Shown here one piece after another: positions 7,992 to 15,847 of a DNA stretch of 64,000 nucleotides. The position numbers and the translations under genes were made by a program. The notes under the pieces were generated by a model. That model did not search any database, was not told the DNA's origin, and saw nothing but the letters and a program-made list of their open reading frames with translations. Positions within the stretch are counted from its first letter, which is position 1; every line of letters starts with the position of its first letter. The stretch spans positions 62,001 through 126,000 of the forward strand of contig NZ_LZKI01000034.1 in assembly GCF_001672755.1 (NCBI RefSeq). The letters are read 5' to 3'. Source of the stretch: Mycobacterium colombiense. GTDB taxonomy: Bacteria > Actinomycetota > Actinomycetes > Mycobacteriales > Mycobacteriaceae.

Positions 7992-8034
7992 CTAGATCCT
8001 TTAGCGGCAACACGGAACGACAACTGAAGAACAG

Positions 8035-8107
8035 GCGCCCGTAGCTCAACGGATAGAGCATCTGACTACGGATCAGAAGGTTAGGGGTTCGAATCCCTTC
8101 GGGCGCG
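8035..8107 (+). tRNA. tRNA-Arg(ACG)
   Basis: The 73-nt tRNA has acceptor arm GCGCCCG/CGGGCGC, D-arm AGCTCAACGGATAGAGC, anticodon arm TCTGA-CTACGGA-TCAGA (anticodon ACG) and T-arm AGGGGTTCGAATCCCTT. It lies 43 nt after tRNA-Ser(GCU). Wobble base A34 is the substrate of TadA, encoded at 31100-31558 in this window. Confidence 0.95.
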
Positions 8108-8194
8108 CTCAGCTGGCTCGGCATCCCTTAAATGATTCAAATCGTTAAGACCCAGTTTCTTGTGGGCGCGGTTTTCCGTCGATACCTTCCGCCC

Positions 8195-8323
8195 ATGACA
8201 ATCAGCATTGAGCAAATCGGTGGTGGCGCGGGCGGCGGTTTCCTGGGTGGCGGCGCCGGTGGCGGCTTCGTCGGTGGTGGCGCCGGCGGGGGCTTCCTGG
8301 GTGGCGGCGGCGCCGGCGGCTAA
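8195..8323 (+). CDS. Glycine-rich micro-ORF with a nonapeptide tandem repeat
   Basis: This 42-codon frame starts ATG at 8195, has a short leader MTISIEQI, and then three perfect-length 27-bp units encoding GGGAGGGF(L/V) (8219-8299), followed by GGGGAGG and TAA. The synonymous bases differ between units while the peptide is kept, which argues for selection on protein. There is no PE domain, signal peptide or Cys. No clear Shine-Dalgarno precedes it; AT-rich DNA (8126-8150) and GATACCTT near 8180 may be promoter elements. The stop overlaps the stop of the convergent GNAT gene. The function is unknown; a structural or peptide-precursor role is only a guess. Confidence 0.5.
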   Translation: MTISIEQIGGGAGGGFLGGGAGGGFVGGGAGGGFLGGGGAGG

Positions 8324-8889
8324 GCCCCGGACTCGCTCACCCGGCCCGGCTGACTGATCGGGCCGGGTGCTTTATCCGGCTCGGCAGCGGCCAGGTCGAG
8401 CTGCATCCAGGCGACGTCGTGCCAGCCGTCGTGTTTCCATTCGACGCGCCGGTACAGGCCCGCTTCGGTGAACCCGAAAGACCGGTGGAAGCCGTTGCTG
8501 GCCTCATTGGGTTGAGTGATACCGGCGAACGCCTGCCGGTAGCCCCGCTCGGTGAGCCTGCGCAGCAGCTCCGTGTAGAGCGCGCGGCCCCCTCCGGTGC
8601 GCCGGTGGCCGGCGTCGAGGTAGATCCCGGTCTCGATCGACCACCGGTACGTGGCGAGGCGATCGAAGGCGTGCCCGTAGGCGAAGCCGATCACCCGGCG
8701 ACCGCGTTCCAGGACAAGCCATTCGTGGCTCACCTGGGCGGAGGCGATCCGCGCGGCCATCTCGTTTTCGGTCGGGACGGCGGTTTCCCAACTGATGACC
8801 GTGTGCTCGACGTACGGCCGGTAAATGGCAACGCACGCGGCCGCATCCGCTGCCGATGCCGGGCGGATCAGGCCGCCGCTTGCGGGCAT
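8320..8889 (-). CDS. GNAT N-acetyltransferase, phosphinothricin-acetyltransferase-like
   Basis: This 189-residue protein is of the PAT branch of GNAT enzymes, which acetylate the amino group of small molecules with acetyl-CoA. The family-typical start IRPASAADAAACVAIYRPYVEHTVISWE is present, and then the acetyl-CoA pyrophosphate loop in YLDAGHRRTGGGRALYTELL (motif A), followed by NEASNGFHRSFGFTEAGLYRRV (motif B). The C-terminal tail is encoded across a strong hairpin. The substrate is not predictable; such genes are often called pat or bar in annotation without resistance function. Confidence 0.85.
   Translation of the reverse strand: MPASGGLIRPASAADAAACVAIYRPYVEHTVISWETAVPTENEMAARIASAQVSHEWLVLERGRRVIGFAYGHAFDRLATYRWSIETGIYLDAGHRRTGGGRALYTELLRRLTERGYRQAFAGITQPNEASNGFHRSFGFTEAGLYRRVEWKHDGWHDVAWMQLDLAAAEPDKAPGPISQPGRVSESGA
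8338..8369. terminator. Strong hairpin between the glycine-rich micro-ORF and the convergent GNAT gene
   Basis: A perfect 11-bp inverted repeat CACCCGGCCCG/CGGGCCGGGTG with a 10-nt loop is followed on the plus strand by CTTTAT. It would serve as an intrinsic-like terminator for the plus-strand transcript. It lies inside the last codons of the GNAT gene. Confidence 0.6.
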
Positions 8890-8899
8890 GTCGGCCGCG

Positions 8900-9379
8900 C
8901 TACGGGCGCGGCTGGAACGGCTGGAACGGCCCCCGGCGGGGCGGTTCGGTCACGGTCTGTGTGACGGTGCTGGTTTCCGTGCTCGGTGCGGCCGTGGTGG
9001 GCGGCTCCGTCGTCGTCGGAGTGTCGGTGCTCGGCGGCGGGGCCGTCTCGGTCACCGTCTCGGTCGGCGCGCCACCGCCGCCGCCCCCGTGATGCCGCGG
9101 CGCCCGCTCCGTGGTGGTCACCGGCGCGGTGGTGGACGGGACGGGCGTCGTGGTGGCGGGGCCTGGCGCTGGCGAGCCGCTGGTGAGCTTGACCACCGCG
9201 TATACCAGGGCGGCCAGCAGGATGACCCCGATGGCCCCGGCCGCGACCAGCGCCGCCGGACGGCGGTACCACGGCGTCGGGGGCTCCGGCGGCTGCGGCT
9301 CGGGTTCGTAATACCCGCCGTACCGCGCGGCCGCGGTGGGCTCGGAGTAGTAATCCGGTTCCTCGGGATAGGGCGGCAC
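8900..9379 (-). CDS. Single-pass membrane protein with Thr/Pro-rich extracytoplasmic tail
   Basis: The 159-residue protein has a Tyr/Glu/Pro-rich cytosolic N-terminus (about residues 1-42), one membrane helix (about 43-67, AALVAAGAIGVILLAALVYA) and a low-complexity Thr/Pro/Ser tail that should lie outside the membrane, a typical target for mannosylation in mycobacteria. No enzymatic motif is seen. It follows the APH-like gene by 19 nt on the same strand, so it is probably the last gene of that run. The function is unknown. Confidence 0.75.
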   Translation of the reverse strand: MPPYPEEPDYYSEPTAAARYGGYYEPEPQPPEPPTPWYRRPAALVAAGAIGVILLAALVYAVVKLTSGSPAPGPATTTPVPSTTAPVTTTERAPRHHGGGGGGAPTETVTETAPPPSTDTPTTTEPPTTAAPSTETSTVTQTVTEPPRRGPFQPFQPRP

Positions 9380-9398
9380 GAGAGGAGATGGTAGTAGG

Positions 9399-10433
9399 TC
9401 AGTCCTTCTCGGAGATGAGGCCCAGCGCCCGCTCGAACAGATGCACCGTGGCCGCGTGCAACTGGTCGCCGACCTCCTTCTCCGCCTTGCCGGCGCAGGC
9501 CCGGGCCAGCGTCCCCTCGATCACGATCCCGAGCTTGAAGCAGGCCAGCACGGTGTACCAGGTGATGTTCGACAGGTCGCGGGTGGTGTTGGCGGCGTAG
9601 CGCTCGAAGAGCTCGTCGGTGCTGGCCAATCCGTCCTGCCCGCCCAACGCGTGGCTGAAGACGCTGGAACCGTCGGACTGGCGCCAGGTGGCCAGCAGCC
9701 AGCCCAGATCCAGCAGTGGGTCGCCGATGGTGCACATCTCCCAGTCGACGATCGCGACGACGTCGGGTCCGGTGCGGGAGAACATCACGTTGGCGGCGTG
9801 GTAGTCGCCGTGCATGATCCCCGGCGTCCAGTTGGCCGGCCGGTGCCGGTCCAGCCAGGCCGACACCTCCTCGATGCCGGGGATGTCGGGCCCGGGGTAG
9901 CCGTCGTACTCGTTGTAGGACTCCAGCTCCGAGAGCCAGCGCGGCACCTGACGTTCCAGGAAGCCCTCGGGCTTGCCGAAATCCGCGAGACCCACCGCGA
10001 CGTGGTCGACCGCGCCCAGCTTGGCCAGCGCGTCGGCCATCGACAGGCCCATGCCGTGCCGGATCTTGGCATCGCCGGCGTGCAGCGGCAACAGGCCTTC
10101 GCCCGCGTTGAAGCCGTCGACCGGGTCCATCAGGTAGAAGACGGCGTCGCCCAGCACACCCGGGTCCTCGCAGGCGGCGATCAGGTGGGGATGGGGCACG
10201 TCGGAACCCGCCAGTGCGGCAAGAACTTTCGTCTCCCGCAAGATCACGCTGTTGCTGCGTGGGCGCAGGTGCCGTGGCCCGCGCCGCAGCACGTACGGCC
10301 GGCCGGCCCGAGTGAATCGCACCATGACGTTCTGGGTTCCGCCGGTGACGTTGGAAACGTCCTCTAGCGGGCCCTCGCCCAGCCCCTGCTCGGACATCCA
10401 CTCCGCTACGGCTTCCAGGTCCACGTGATCCAC
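9399..10433 (-). CDS. APH-fold kinase (ACAD10/11-type phosphotransferase family), copy 1
   Basis: This 344-residue protein has the aminoglycoside-phosphotransferase fold. Markers are the nucleotide-binding GGTQNVMVRF and YVLRRGP (Lys replaced by Arg in this branch), the Brenner motif GIMHGDYHAANVMF with catalytic Asp and metal Asn, and IVDWEMCTIGDPLLDLGWLL. This branch is common beside acyl-CoA dehydrogenase genes and resembles the kinase domain of animal ACAD10/11, so the substrate may be a hydroxyacyl-CoA rather than an antibiotic. The GTG start at 10431-10433 lies 3 nt after the SnoaL-like gene, implying an operon. Confidence 0.85.
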   Translation of the reverse strand: MDHVDLEAVAEWMSEQGLGEGPLEDVSNVTGGTQNVMVRFTRAGRPYVLRRGPRHLRPRSNSVILRETKVLAALAGSDVPHPHLIAACEDPGVLGDAVFYLMDPVDGFNAGEGLLPLHAGDAKIRHGMGLSMADALAKLGAVDHVAVGLADFGKPEGFLERQVPRWLSELESYNEYDGYPGPDIPGIEEVSAWLDRHRPANWTPGIMHGDYHAANVMFSRTGPDVVAIVDWEMCTIGDPLLDLGWLLATWRQSDGSSVFSHALGGQDGLASTDELFERYAANTTRDLSNITWYTVLACFKLGIVIEGTLARACAGKAEKEVGDQLHAATVHLFERALGLISEKD

Positions 10434-10436
10434 TTC

Positions 10437-10793
10437 TCAGCCCTTCGGGTGCGGCGTGTATCGGACGGTCTGCGCTCGGATCATGCCGTCGCGGAACACG
10501 AAGGTGTCAACACCGTCGTCAACCCGGTTGACGGCCGAATCGGCGGTCCACTCCAAGAACAGCACGTCCTCGTCGAACAGCTGAGTCCGCAAGTCCCACT
10601 GCGCATCCGGCAGATCGGCGAGCAACGTCGCGAAGACGGTCCGGATGGCATTTCTGCCGCGGGCGATGCCGGCGGGGCTGAGCACCACCGAATCCTCGGC
10701 GTAGTCGACGACGATCTCGTCGAGGTCGCCCGCGGCCAGCGCGGTGCCGTGGTGGGCGAACACCTCCTGCGGCGTACGCGGGGTGGGCGTCAT
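10437..10793 (-). CDS. SnoaL/NTF2-like small protein
   Basis: This 118-residue protein has the cone-shaped NTF2/SnoaL pattern: an N-terminal helix (VFAHHGTALAAGDLDEIVVDYAEDSVVLSP), strands with IRTVFATLL, and a late VNRVDDGVDTFVFRDGMIRAQTVRY. Members are isomerases, hydratases or ligand carriers. The ATG at 10791-10793 is chosen because AGGGAG lies 4 nt upstream; the frame opens five codons earlier with TTG. It is first in a three-gene run with the APH-like kinase and the membrane protein. Confidence 0.75.
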   Translation of the reverse strand: MTPTPRTPQEVFAHHGTALAAGDLDEIVVDYAEDSVVLSPAGIARGRNAIRTVFATLLADLPDAQWDLRTQLFDEDVLFLEWTADSAVNRVDDGVDTFVFRDGMIRAQTVRYTPHPKG

Positions 10794-10917
10794 GGCACTC
10801 CCTTGCAACCTGTGGACCGTCTGGGAAAAAGACTAGGACAGGGGTGACGGGCGGCCCCGGGCGGCGGCGGCTGGAAGAATAGTGTGCATAACTTACTTTC
10901 TGGGGAAGGAACTGGCG

Positions 10918-11862
10918 ATGCCGCGGACCGACAATGATTCCTGGGAGATCACGCAGAGCGTGGGCGCCACGGCGCTGGGTGTCGCCGCAGCTCGCGCGGC
11001 TGAAACCGAGAGCGAGAACCCACTGATCAACGATCCGTTCGCGCGGGTGTTCGTCGACGCCGCGGGCGAGGGCATGTGGAGCATCTACGCCGATCCGGCG
11101 CTGCTGGCCAAGGCGGGCGACATCGAGCCGGATCTGCGCGATCGCCTTCAGCTGATGGTCGACTTCATGGCGACCCGGACGGCGTTCTTCGACGAGTTCT
11201 TCCTCGGCGCCGCGGACGCCGGCGTTCGGCAGGTGGTGATTCTGGCGGCCGGCCTGGACGCACGCAGCTGGCGCCTCCCGTGGCCCGACGGCACCGTCGT
11301 CTACGAGCTCGACCAGCCCAAGGTGCTGGAGTTCAAATCCAAGACGCTGCGTGAGCACGGGGCGGAGCCCAAGGCGAAGCTGGTCAACGTTCCGATCGAT
11401 CTGCGCCAGGATTGGCCGAAAGCATTGCAGGAGGCGGGTTTTGATGCCTCCAAGCCGGCCGTCTGGTCGGCCGAGGGACTGGTTCGCTACCTGCCCGCGC
11501 AGGCCCAGGACCTGCTGTTCGAGCGGATCGATTCGCTGAGCGCTGCGGGAAGTTGGCTGGCATCCAATGTGCCCGACGCGGGCTTCACCGACCCCGGTCG
11601 AGTGCAGCGTCAGCGCGACGACATGCGGCGGATGCGGACCGCGGCCGCCGAATTGGTCAACGCCGAGATCACCGACTTCGACGACCTTTGGTACGCGGAG
11701 GAGCGCACGCCCGTCGACGGCTGGCTGCGTGACCGCGGCTGGGATGTCACGACGGCGTCGTTCGCGGAGTTGATGGCCCGCTACGGTCGCCGCGTTCCGC
11801 AGGGCGCGGAGGACTCGATGCCGCCCACCCTCTACGTGTCCGCGCAGCGGACGGCGGGCTGA
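10918..11862 (+). CDS. SAM-dependent methyltransferase of the mycobacterial Rv3767c family (leucine carboxyl methyltransferase fold)
   Basis: The 314-residue protein is a member of the large mycobacterial set of putative O-methyltransferases. The hallmark N-terminus is present ([43 protein letters not shown]), with SAM-site [33 protein letters not shown] and the acidic [15 protein letters not shown]. The ATG at 10918 is taken, with AAGGA about 9 nt upstream; this gives the same length I recall for M. tuberculosis Rv3767c. The substrates of this family are unknown. Confidence 0.88.
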   Translation: MPRTDNDSWEITQSVGATALGVAAARAAETESENPLINDPFARVFVDAAGEGMWSIYADPALLAKAGDIEPDLRDRLQLMVDFMATRTAFFDEFFLGAADAGVRQVVILAAGLDARSWRLPWPDGTVVYELDQPKVLEFKSKTLREHGAEPKAKLVNVPIDLRQDWPKALQEAGFDASKPAVWSAEGLVRYLPAQAQDLLFERIDSLSAAGSWLASNVPDAGFTDPGRVQRQRDDMRRMRTAAAELVNAEITDFDDLWYAEERTPVDGWLRDRGWDVTTASFAELMARYGRRVPQGAEDSMPPTLYVSAQRTAG

Positions 11863-11924
11863 TCAAACCCACTTAGCCGCAACGTCTCTCGCCACTGTCG
11901 CGAGCGGTCGGTACCCTCGCTGTC

Positions 11925-12335
11925 ATGCCTGCACGACGCGCGCGGCTCGACGACGTGCATGAGATCGCCGCCGCGATGCCGCACGTCCAGCGCCTGGAAG
12001 GTCCCAAGGGCAACGCCATCTATCAGGTCGGCGGCAAGTCGTTCGTCTTCTTCCGCACACCCCGGCCGGACGCGACCGATCCGGACACCGGCGAACGCTA
12101 TCCGGACGTGATCATGCTCTGGGTGGAATCGGAGAGCGACAAGTTGGCGTTGATCTCCGATCCCACGTCGCCGTTCTTCACCACGGACCATTTCGACGGG
12201 CATCCTTCGGTGCTGGTGCGGGCCGCTCGGCTGGCGGAAATCAGCAGAGCCGAATTAGCTGAGCTGATTCAGGACGCCTGGTTGTCCCGGGCGTCGAAGA
12301 AGCGGGCCGCCACCTGGCTCGCCGACCATCTCTAG
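11925..12335 (+). CDS. MmcQ/YjbR-type DNA-binding-fold protein
   Basis: The 136-residue protein has the CyaY-like alpha/beta pattern of the YjbR/MmcQ family: an N-terminal helix DVHEIAAAMPHVQRLEG, strands with GKSFVFFRTPRP, LWVESESDKLALIS, and the family-typical end LAELIQDAWLSRASKKRAA. Such proteins are cytosolic, sometimes DNA-binding, and of unknown role. It stands alone on the plus strand, 62 nt after the methyltransferase, with its own ATG. Confidence 0.8.
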   Translation: MPARRARLDDVHEIAAAMPHVQRLEGPKGNAIYQVGGKSFVFFRTPRPDATDPDTGERYPDVIMLWVESESDKLALISDPTSPFFTTDHFDGHPSVLVRAARLAEISRAELAELIQDAWLSRASKKRAATWLADHL

Positions 12336-12453
12336 GCCCAGCGAGCTGCGCCGACAAGCACTGCCGCATAACCCATTGCATGTTTAGACATAAGTCGAAC
12401 GGGTAACTTCACGTCCACGAGAAAACTTCTTCTCGACCACATTGGAGGTCACG

Positions 12454-12681
12454 ATGCGTGGCAGCGGGATCATCGGCACGGTTGCGTTGGTGTGGTTGCT
12501 GATCGGAGTCTTCGCGGCGTGGCAGCGCGACTACTTCAAAAATGACAACACATCTTGCGCCTCGGCGGGCACGGTTGCGGTGACCGTAATCGCTGGACCC
12601 TTGAATTACTTCGGTGTCAATCCAAAAGTCACGGATTGCCATCTGCCACAACCAAGTTCAATGCAATCAATCAACCTCTAA
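12454..12681 (+). CDS. Small membrane/exported protein (75 residues), unknown
   Basis: The ATG at 12454 has a textbook GGAGG 5 nt upstream. The protein has one N-terminal hydrophobic helix (residues 4-22, GIIGTVALVWLLIGVFAAW), a short linker WQRDYFKNDNTS, a second moderately hydrophobic stretch (AGTVAVTVIAGPLNYFGVN) and two Cys in the outer part. It is followed 22 nt later by another small membrane-protein gene. The upstream 100 bp are AT-richer than the surroundings, consistent with a promoter. No family recognised. Confidence 0.75.
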   Translation: MRGSGIIGTVALVWLLIGVFAAWQRDYFKNDNTSCASAGTVAVTVIAGPLNYFGVNPKVTDCHLPQPSSMQSINL

Positions 12682-12703
12682 CCGCTCACTCAAAGGAATC
12701 GAC

Positions 12704-12859
12704 ATGGTTATTTTAGGAATTGTCCTGCTTATTCTCGGTTATTTCTTCCACGTACCCATCCTGACCACTCTGGGTATCGTGCTGTTGGTTATCGGCGCGA
12801 TCCTGTGGATTCTGGGCTCGATCGGTCGCCCCGTCGCCGGCCGCCGCTATTGGTATTAA
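12704..12859 (+). CDS. 51-residue two-helix membrane protein (DUF6131-like)
   Basis: This very hydrophobic peptide has helix 1 at residues 2-16, a short HVPILTT turn and helix 2 at 23-42, ending in a basic GRPVAGRRYWY tail. The ATG at 12704 has AAAGGA 6 nt upstream. It resembles the tiny mycobacterial membrane proteins with a GRPVGGRR-like tail (I recall DUF6131, not checked). It is probably co-transcribed with the gene at 12454 and followed by a strong hairpin. The function is unknown. Confidence 0.72.
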   Translation: MVILGIVLLILGYFFHVPILTTLGIVLLVIGAILWILGSIGRPVAGRRYWY

Positions 12860-12876
12860 CAACTTCGACTGGAGAT

Positions 12877-12911
12877 CGAATCGCGCGGCTGCTCAGCAGT
12901 CGCGCGATTCG
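12877..12911 (+). terminator. Hairpin after the small membrane-protein pair
   Basis: A perfect 11-bp stem CGAATCGCGCG/CGCGCGATTCG encloses a partly self-paired loop and is followed by TTTC. It separates the small membrane genes from tcrX. Confidence 0.65.
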
Positions 12912-13010
12912 TTTCACAGGATAAGCATAGGTTCGGCATAGCGTTGCCTCAGCCCGCGGCGGATACTGGAATTTGTGACGCAGCCCCGAGCCTCAGTAGA
13001 GCGGGTTGTT

Positions 13011-13715
13011 ATGTGTCGTGCAGACGGCAACCCCATCAACGTTTTGGTCGTAGACGACGAATCTGTCCTGGCCGACATGGTGTCGATGGCACTGCGGTAC
13101 GAGGGCTGGAATATCTCCACCGCCGGTGACGGGAACTCGGCCATCGCGGCCGCCCGTGCCCAGCGACCCGATGTGGTTGTCCTGGACGTGATGTTGCCCG
13201 ATATGAGCGGGCTCGACGTCCTGCACAAACTCCGCGAAGAGAATCCGCAACTGCCCGTCCTGCTGCTGACGGCCAAGGACGCCGTGGAAGACCGCATCGC
13301 CGGTCTGACGGCGGGCGGCGACGACTATGTCACCAAACCGTTCAGCATCGAGGAGGTCGTGTTGCGCCTGCGCGCGCTGTTGCGCCGCACCGGTGTGACG
13401 ACTGTGGACAGCGGCGCGCAACTGGTGGTCGGCGACCTGGTTCTCGACGAGGACAGCCACGAGGTCACCCGGGCCGGTGAGCCAATCTCGTTGACCTCCA
13501 CCGAGTTTGAGCTGTTGCGATTCATGATGCGCAACGCCAAGCGGGTGCTGAGCAAGGCCCAAATCCTGGACCGGGTATGGAGTTACGACTTCGGCGGCCG
13601 GTCCAACATCGTCGAGCTCTACATTTCATACCTGCGCAAGAAGATCGACAACGGCCGGGAACCGATGATCCACACGCTGCGCGGCGCGGGTTATGTCCTC
13701 AAGCCGGCCCGCTGA
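13011..13715 (+). CDS. tcrX: TcrX: OmpR/PhoB-class response regulator
   Basis: This 234-residue regulator is nearly identical along its length to M. tuberculosis TcrX (Rv3765c). The receiver domain (about 7-122) has acidic DD at 15-16, the phospho-acceptor D59 in VVVLDVMLPDMSG, LLTAKD and the switch Lys in DDYVTKPF. The winged-helix output domain (about 140-232) ends with the GRSNIVELYISYLRKKID recognition helix. The ATG at 13011 gives the family length; a GTG 12 codons earlier is less likely. It overlaps the start of tcrY by 23 nt, so kinase and regulator are translationally coupled. Confidence 0.94.
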   Translation: MCRADGNPINVLVVDDESVLADMVSMALRYEGWNISTAGDGNSAIAAARAQRPDVVVLDVMLPDMSGLDVLHKLREENPQLPVLLLTAKDAVEDRIAGLTAGGDDYVTKPFSIEEVVLRLRALLRRTGVTTVDSGAQLVVGDLVLDEDSHEVTRAGEPISLTSTEFELLRFMMRNAKRVLSKAQILDRVWSYDFGGRSNIVELYISYLRKKIDNGREPMIHTLRGAGYVLKPAR

Positions 13716-15201
13716 CACGCGAAGGGCCTGGTCCCTTCGGCTGCGGCTGTTGGTCGGTCAGATCGTCGTGTTGGCGATCGTCTGCCTGGGCATCACCGCG
13801 GCGACCGAACTGGCGCTGCTGCACCACCTGGTGGCCCAGCTCGACGGGCAGCTCGCCGGCACCTCCTACCGCTCGGCGCTCATGTACCCCGAGCAGCCGC
13901 ACTCGGGCTGGCGGCATCAGCACGTCTATCCGAGGCCGGGCCCCGGTCCGCGATTCCTGGACGCCCCTGGCCAGCCGGCGGGCATGGTGGCGGCGGTCGT
14001 CAGCCACGGGAACACGGTGGATGCCGGCTACACGACGAGCAGCGGCGACCGGGCCGAGCTGACCCCGACCGCGCAGCTGCAGCTGTCCGGGATCGCCGGC
14101 AGCCGCAAGCCGGTGACCCTGAACCTCGACGGGCTGGGCCGCTACCGGGTGGTCGCGGCCCCGAGCCGCAGCGGCGGCGACGTCATCGTCACCGGCCTGT
14201 CGATGGCCAATATCGACGCCACCCTGATGCGGATGCTGGTCATCTTCGGGATCGTCACGGTCATCGCGCTGGTCGCCGCGACCACGGCCGGTGTGATCAT
14301 CATCAGGCGGGCGCTGGCGCCGCTGCGCCGCGTCGCGCAGACGGCGAGCGCGGTAGCCGGCTTGCCGTTGGCGCGCGGCGAGGTCGAACTCCCGGTGCGG
14401 GTGCGCGAATCCGACGCCAACCCGTCCACCGAGGTGGGGCAACTCGGCGCGGCCCTCAACCAGATGCTGGACCACATCGCGGCGGCGCTGTCGGCGCGGC
14501 AGGCCAGCGAGACGCGGGTTCGCCAGTTCGTCGCCGACGCCAGTCACGAGCTGCGCACGCCGCTGGCGGCGATCCGTGGCTACACCGAACTGACCCAACG
14601 GATGGGCGACGACCGCGAGGCGGTGGCGCAGGCGATGAGCCGGGTGGCCTCCGAGACCGAGCGGATGACGCGCCTGGTGGAAGACCTGCTGCTGCTGGCC
14701 CGGCTGGACTCCGGCCGTCCCCTGGAACGCGAACCGGTGGACCTGTCGCGGTTGGCGGTGGACGCGGTCAGCGACGCTCACGTCGCCGGGCCCGACCATC
14801 AGTGGGAACTCGACCTGCCCGAAGAGCCGGTGGTCGTCACCGGGGACGCGGCGAGGCTACACCAGGTGCTGGCCAATCTGCTTGCCAACGCCCGCGTCCA
14901 CACCGGGGCGGGCACCGTCGTGACGACGCGGTTGAGCGCCGAGCCGTCGCACACCGTGCTGCAGGTCATCGACAACGGGCCGGGCATCCCGGCGGCGTTG
15001 CAATCCGAGGTTTTCGAACGGTTCGCCCGCGGTGACTCGTCGCGTTCTCGCAAGGGCGGCAGCACCGGGCTGGGCCTGGCGATCGTCTCGGCGGTTGTCA
15101 AGGCGCACAACGGAACTATCGCGGTGGACAGCGCGCCGGGTCGTACCGAGTTCACGGTGCGGTTGCCACCCAATGGATGGCAACCGCCCGCTGCCGGTTA
15201 G
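13693..15201 (+). CDS. tcrY: TcrY: sensor histidine kinase
   Basis: This 502-residue membrane kinase phosphorylates TcrX. A first membrane helix (about 20-42, LLVGQIVVLAIVCLGITAA) precedes an extracytoplasmic domain (about 45-170) rich in Gly/Pro. A second helix (about 175-200, MLVIFGIVTVIALVAATTAG) is followed by HAMP, then HisKA with H285 in VADASHELRTPLAAIRGYTE, and the ATPase domain with N box NLLANARVH, G1 DNGPGIP and G2 GLGLAIV. The ATG at 13693 inside tcrX yields a somewhat longer N-terminus than the M. tuberculosis protein I recall (475); a later start is possible. The signal sensed is unknown. Confidence 0.92.
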   Translation: MSSSRPADTRRAWSLRLRLLVGQIVVLAIVCLGITAATELALLHHLVAQLDGQLAGTSYRSALMYPEQPHSGWRHQHVYPRPGPGPRFLDAPGQPAGMVAAVVSHGNTVDAGYTTSSGDRAELTPTAQLQLSGIAGSRKPVTLNLDGLGRYRVVAAPSRSGGDVIVTGLSMANIDATLMRMLVIFGIVTVIALVAATTAGVIIIRRALAPLRRVAQTASAVAGLPLARGEVELPVRVRESDANPSTEVGQLGAALNQMLDHIAAALSARQASETRVRQFVADASHELRTPLAAIRGYTELTQRMGDDREAVAQAMSRVASETERMTRLVEDLLLLARLDSGRPLEREPVDLSRLAVDAVSDAHVAGPDHQWELDLPEEPVVVTGDAARLHQVLANLLANARVHTGAGTVVTTRLSAEPSHTVLQVIDNGPGIPAALQSEVFERFARGDSSRSRKGGSTGLGLAIVSAVVKAHNGTIAVDSAPGRTEFTVRLPPNGWQPPAAG

Positions 15202-15202
15202 G

Positions 15203-15670
15203 TCAGGAGCAAGTCGCGTCGATTTCGAACGGCTTGTTCACCTGCTGCGTCGGGTTTGCCATGTCGATGCCGGTGGCAGTGCCGGTGACCTTGTAGGTGT
15301 TGCCGTCCTTGGTCGCCGAGGCGTTGCCCTGGCTACCTTGCGCGTACTGAAGCGTCACGCCGTTGACGTTGCCGAGCTGGACCGCCTTCACCGCGAGCGG
15401 ATTGGCGTCGGCGAGCACGACGCTGATCCCGGTCTGGTTCCCGCCGACCGCGATGGAGATGTTGCCGCCGGCCTTGGTGCAAATGGTGGTGCCTTGGACG
15501 TTCTGGTCCTTGCCGTCGATGATGACCTTCGACGAGTTGTTGCCGCCGGCCGACACGGAGCCTCCCGGCACCGAAGTCGAAACGCCATTTGATTTATTGC
15601 TCGAACAGCCGGAAATGCCCGCGGCAAGAATTGCCGCACCGGCCACCGCCACCGTCAGTTGACGCTTCAC
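15203..15670 (-). CDS. lpqH: LpqH: 19-kDa lipoprotein antigen
   Basis: This 155-residue exported lipoprotein has a positively charged start MKRQ, a hydrophobic helix, and lipobox I-S-G-C with acylated C22, followed by a Ser/Asn/Gly-rich linker (likely glycosylated) and a beta-rich domain with two conserved Cys (C64 region in TTICTKAGG and the final ATCS). LpqH is a surface TLR2 agonist and abundant antigen of mycobacteria. It matches Rv3763 in sequence and in being convergent with tcrY, whose stop is next to its own. Its promoter lies in the 177-bp gap to the hydrolase gene, where GGAG-like bases sit just before the ATG. Confidence 0.95.
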   Translation of the reverse strand: MKRQLTVAVAGAAILAAGISGCSSNKSNGVSTSVPGGSVSAGGNNSSKVIIDGKDQNVQGTTICTKAGGNISIAVGGNQTGISVVLADANPLAVKAVQLGNVNGVTLQYAQGSQGNASATKDGNTYKVTGTATGIDMANPTQQVNKPFEIDATCS

Positions 15671-15847
15671 CTGTTCTCCTTTGCCCGATAGTTGCGGCCC
15701 TCGGCATTGAGGGCCGTCTGGGCAGTATGCGGGTTAACTGGGCCGCGATCCAGAACCCGGAGAAATTGTTGCTGTATTCATTAATTCGTCGACGAAAAGC
15801 CACCCGAACCGATTTAGATGATGGCGGGTTAGTGACAAGGTAGGGGG

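Noticed and set aside
8219..8299. CRISPR-like array
   Set aside because: Units are contiguous 27-bp coding repeats without spacers and keep the reading frame; no cas genes nearby.
8195..8323. PE_PGRS gene fragment
   Set aside because: The glycine repeat is similar in composition, but there is no PE domain, the leader is different and the frame is closed by its own start and stop.
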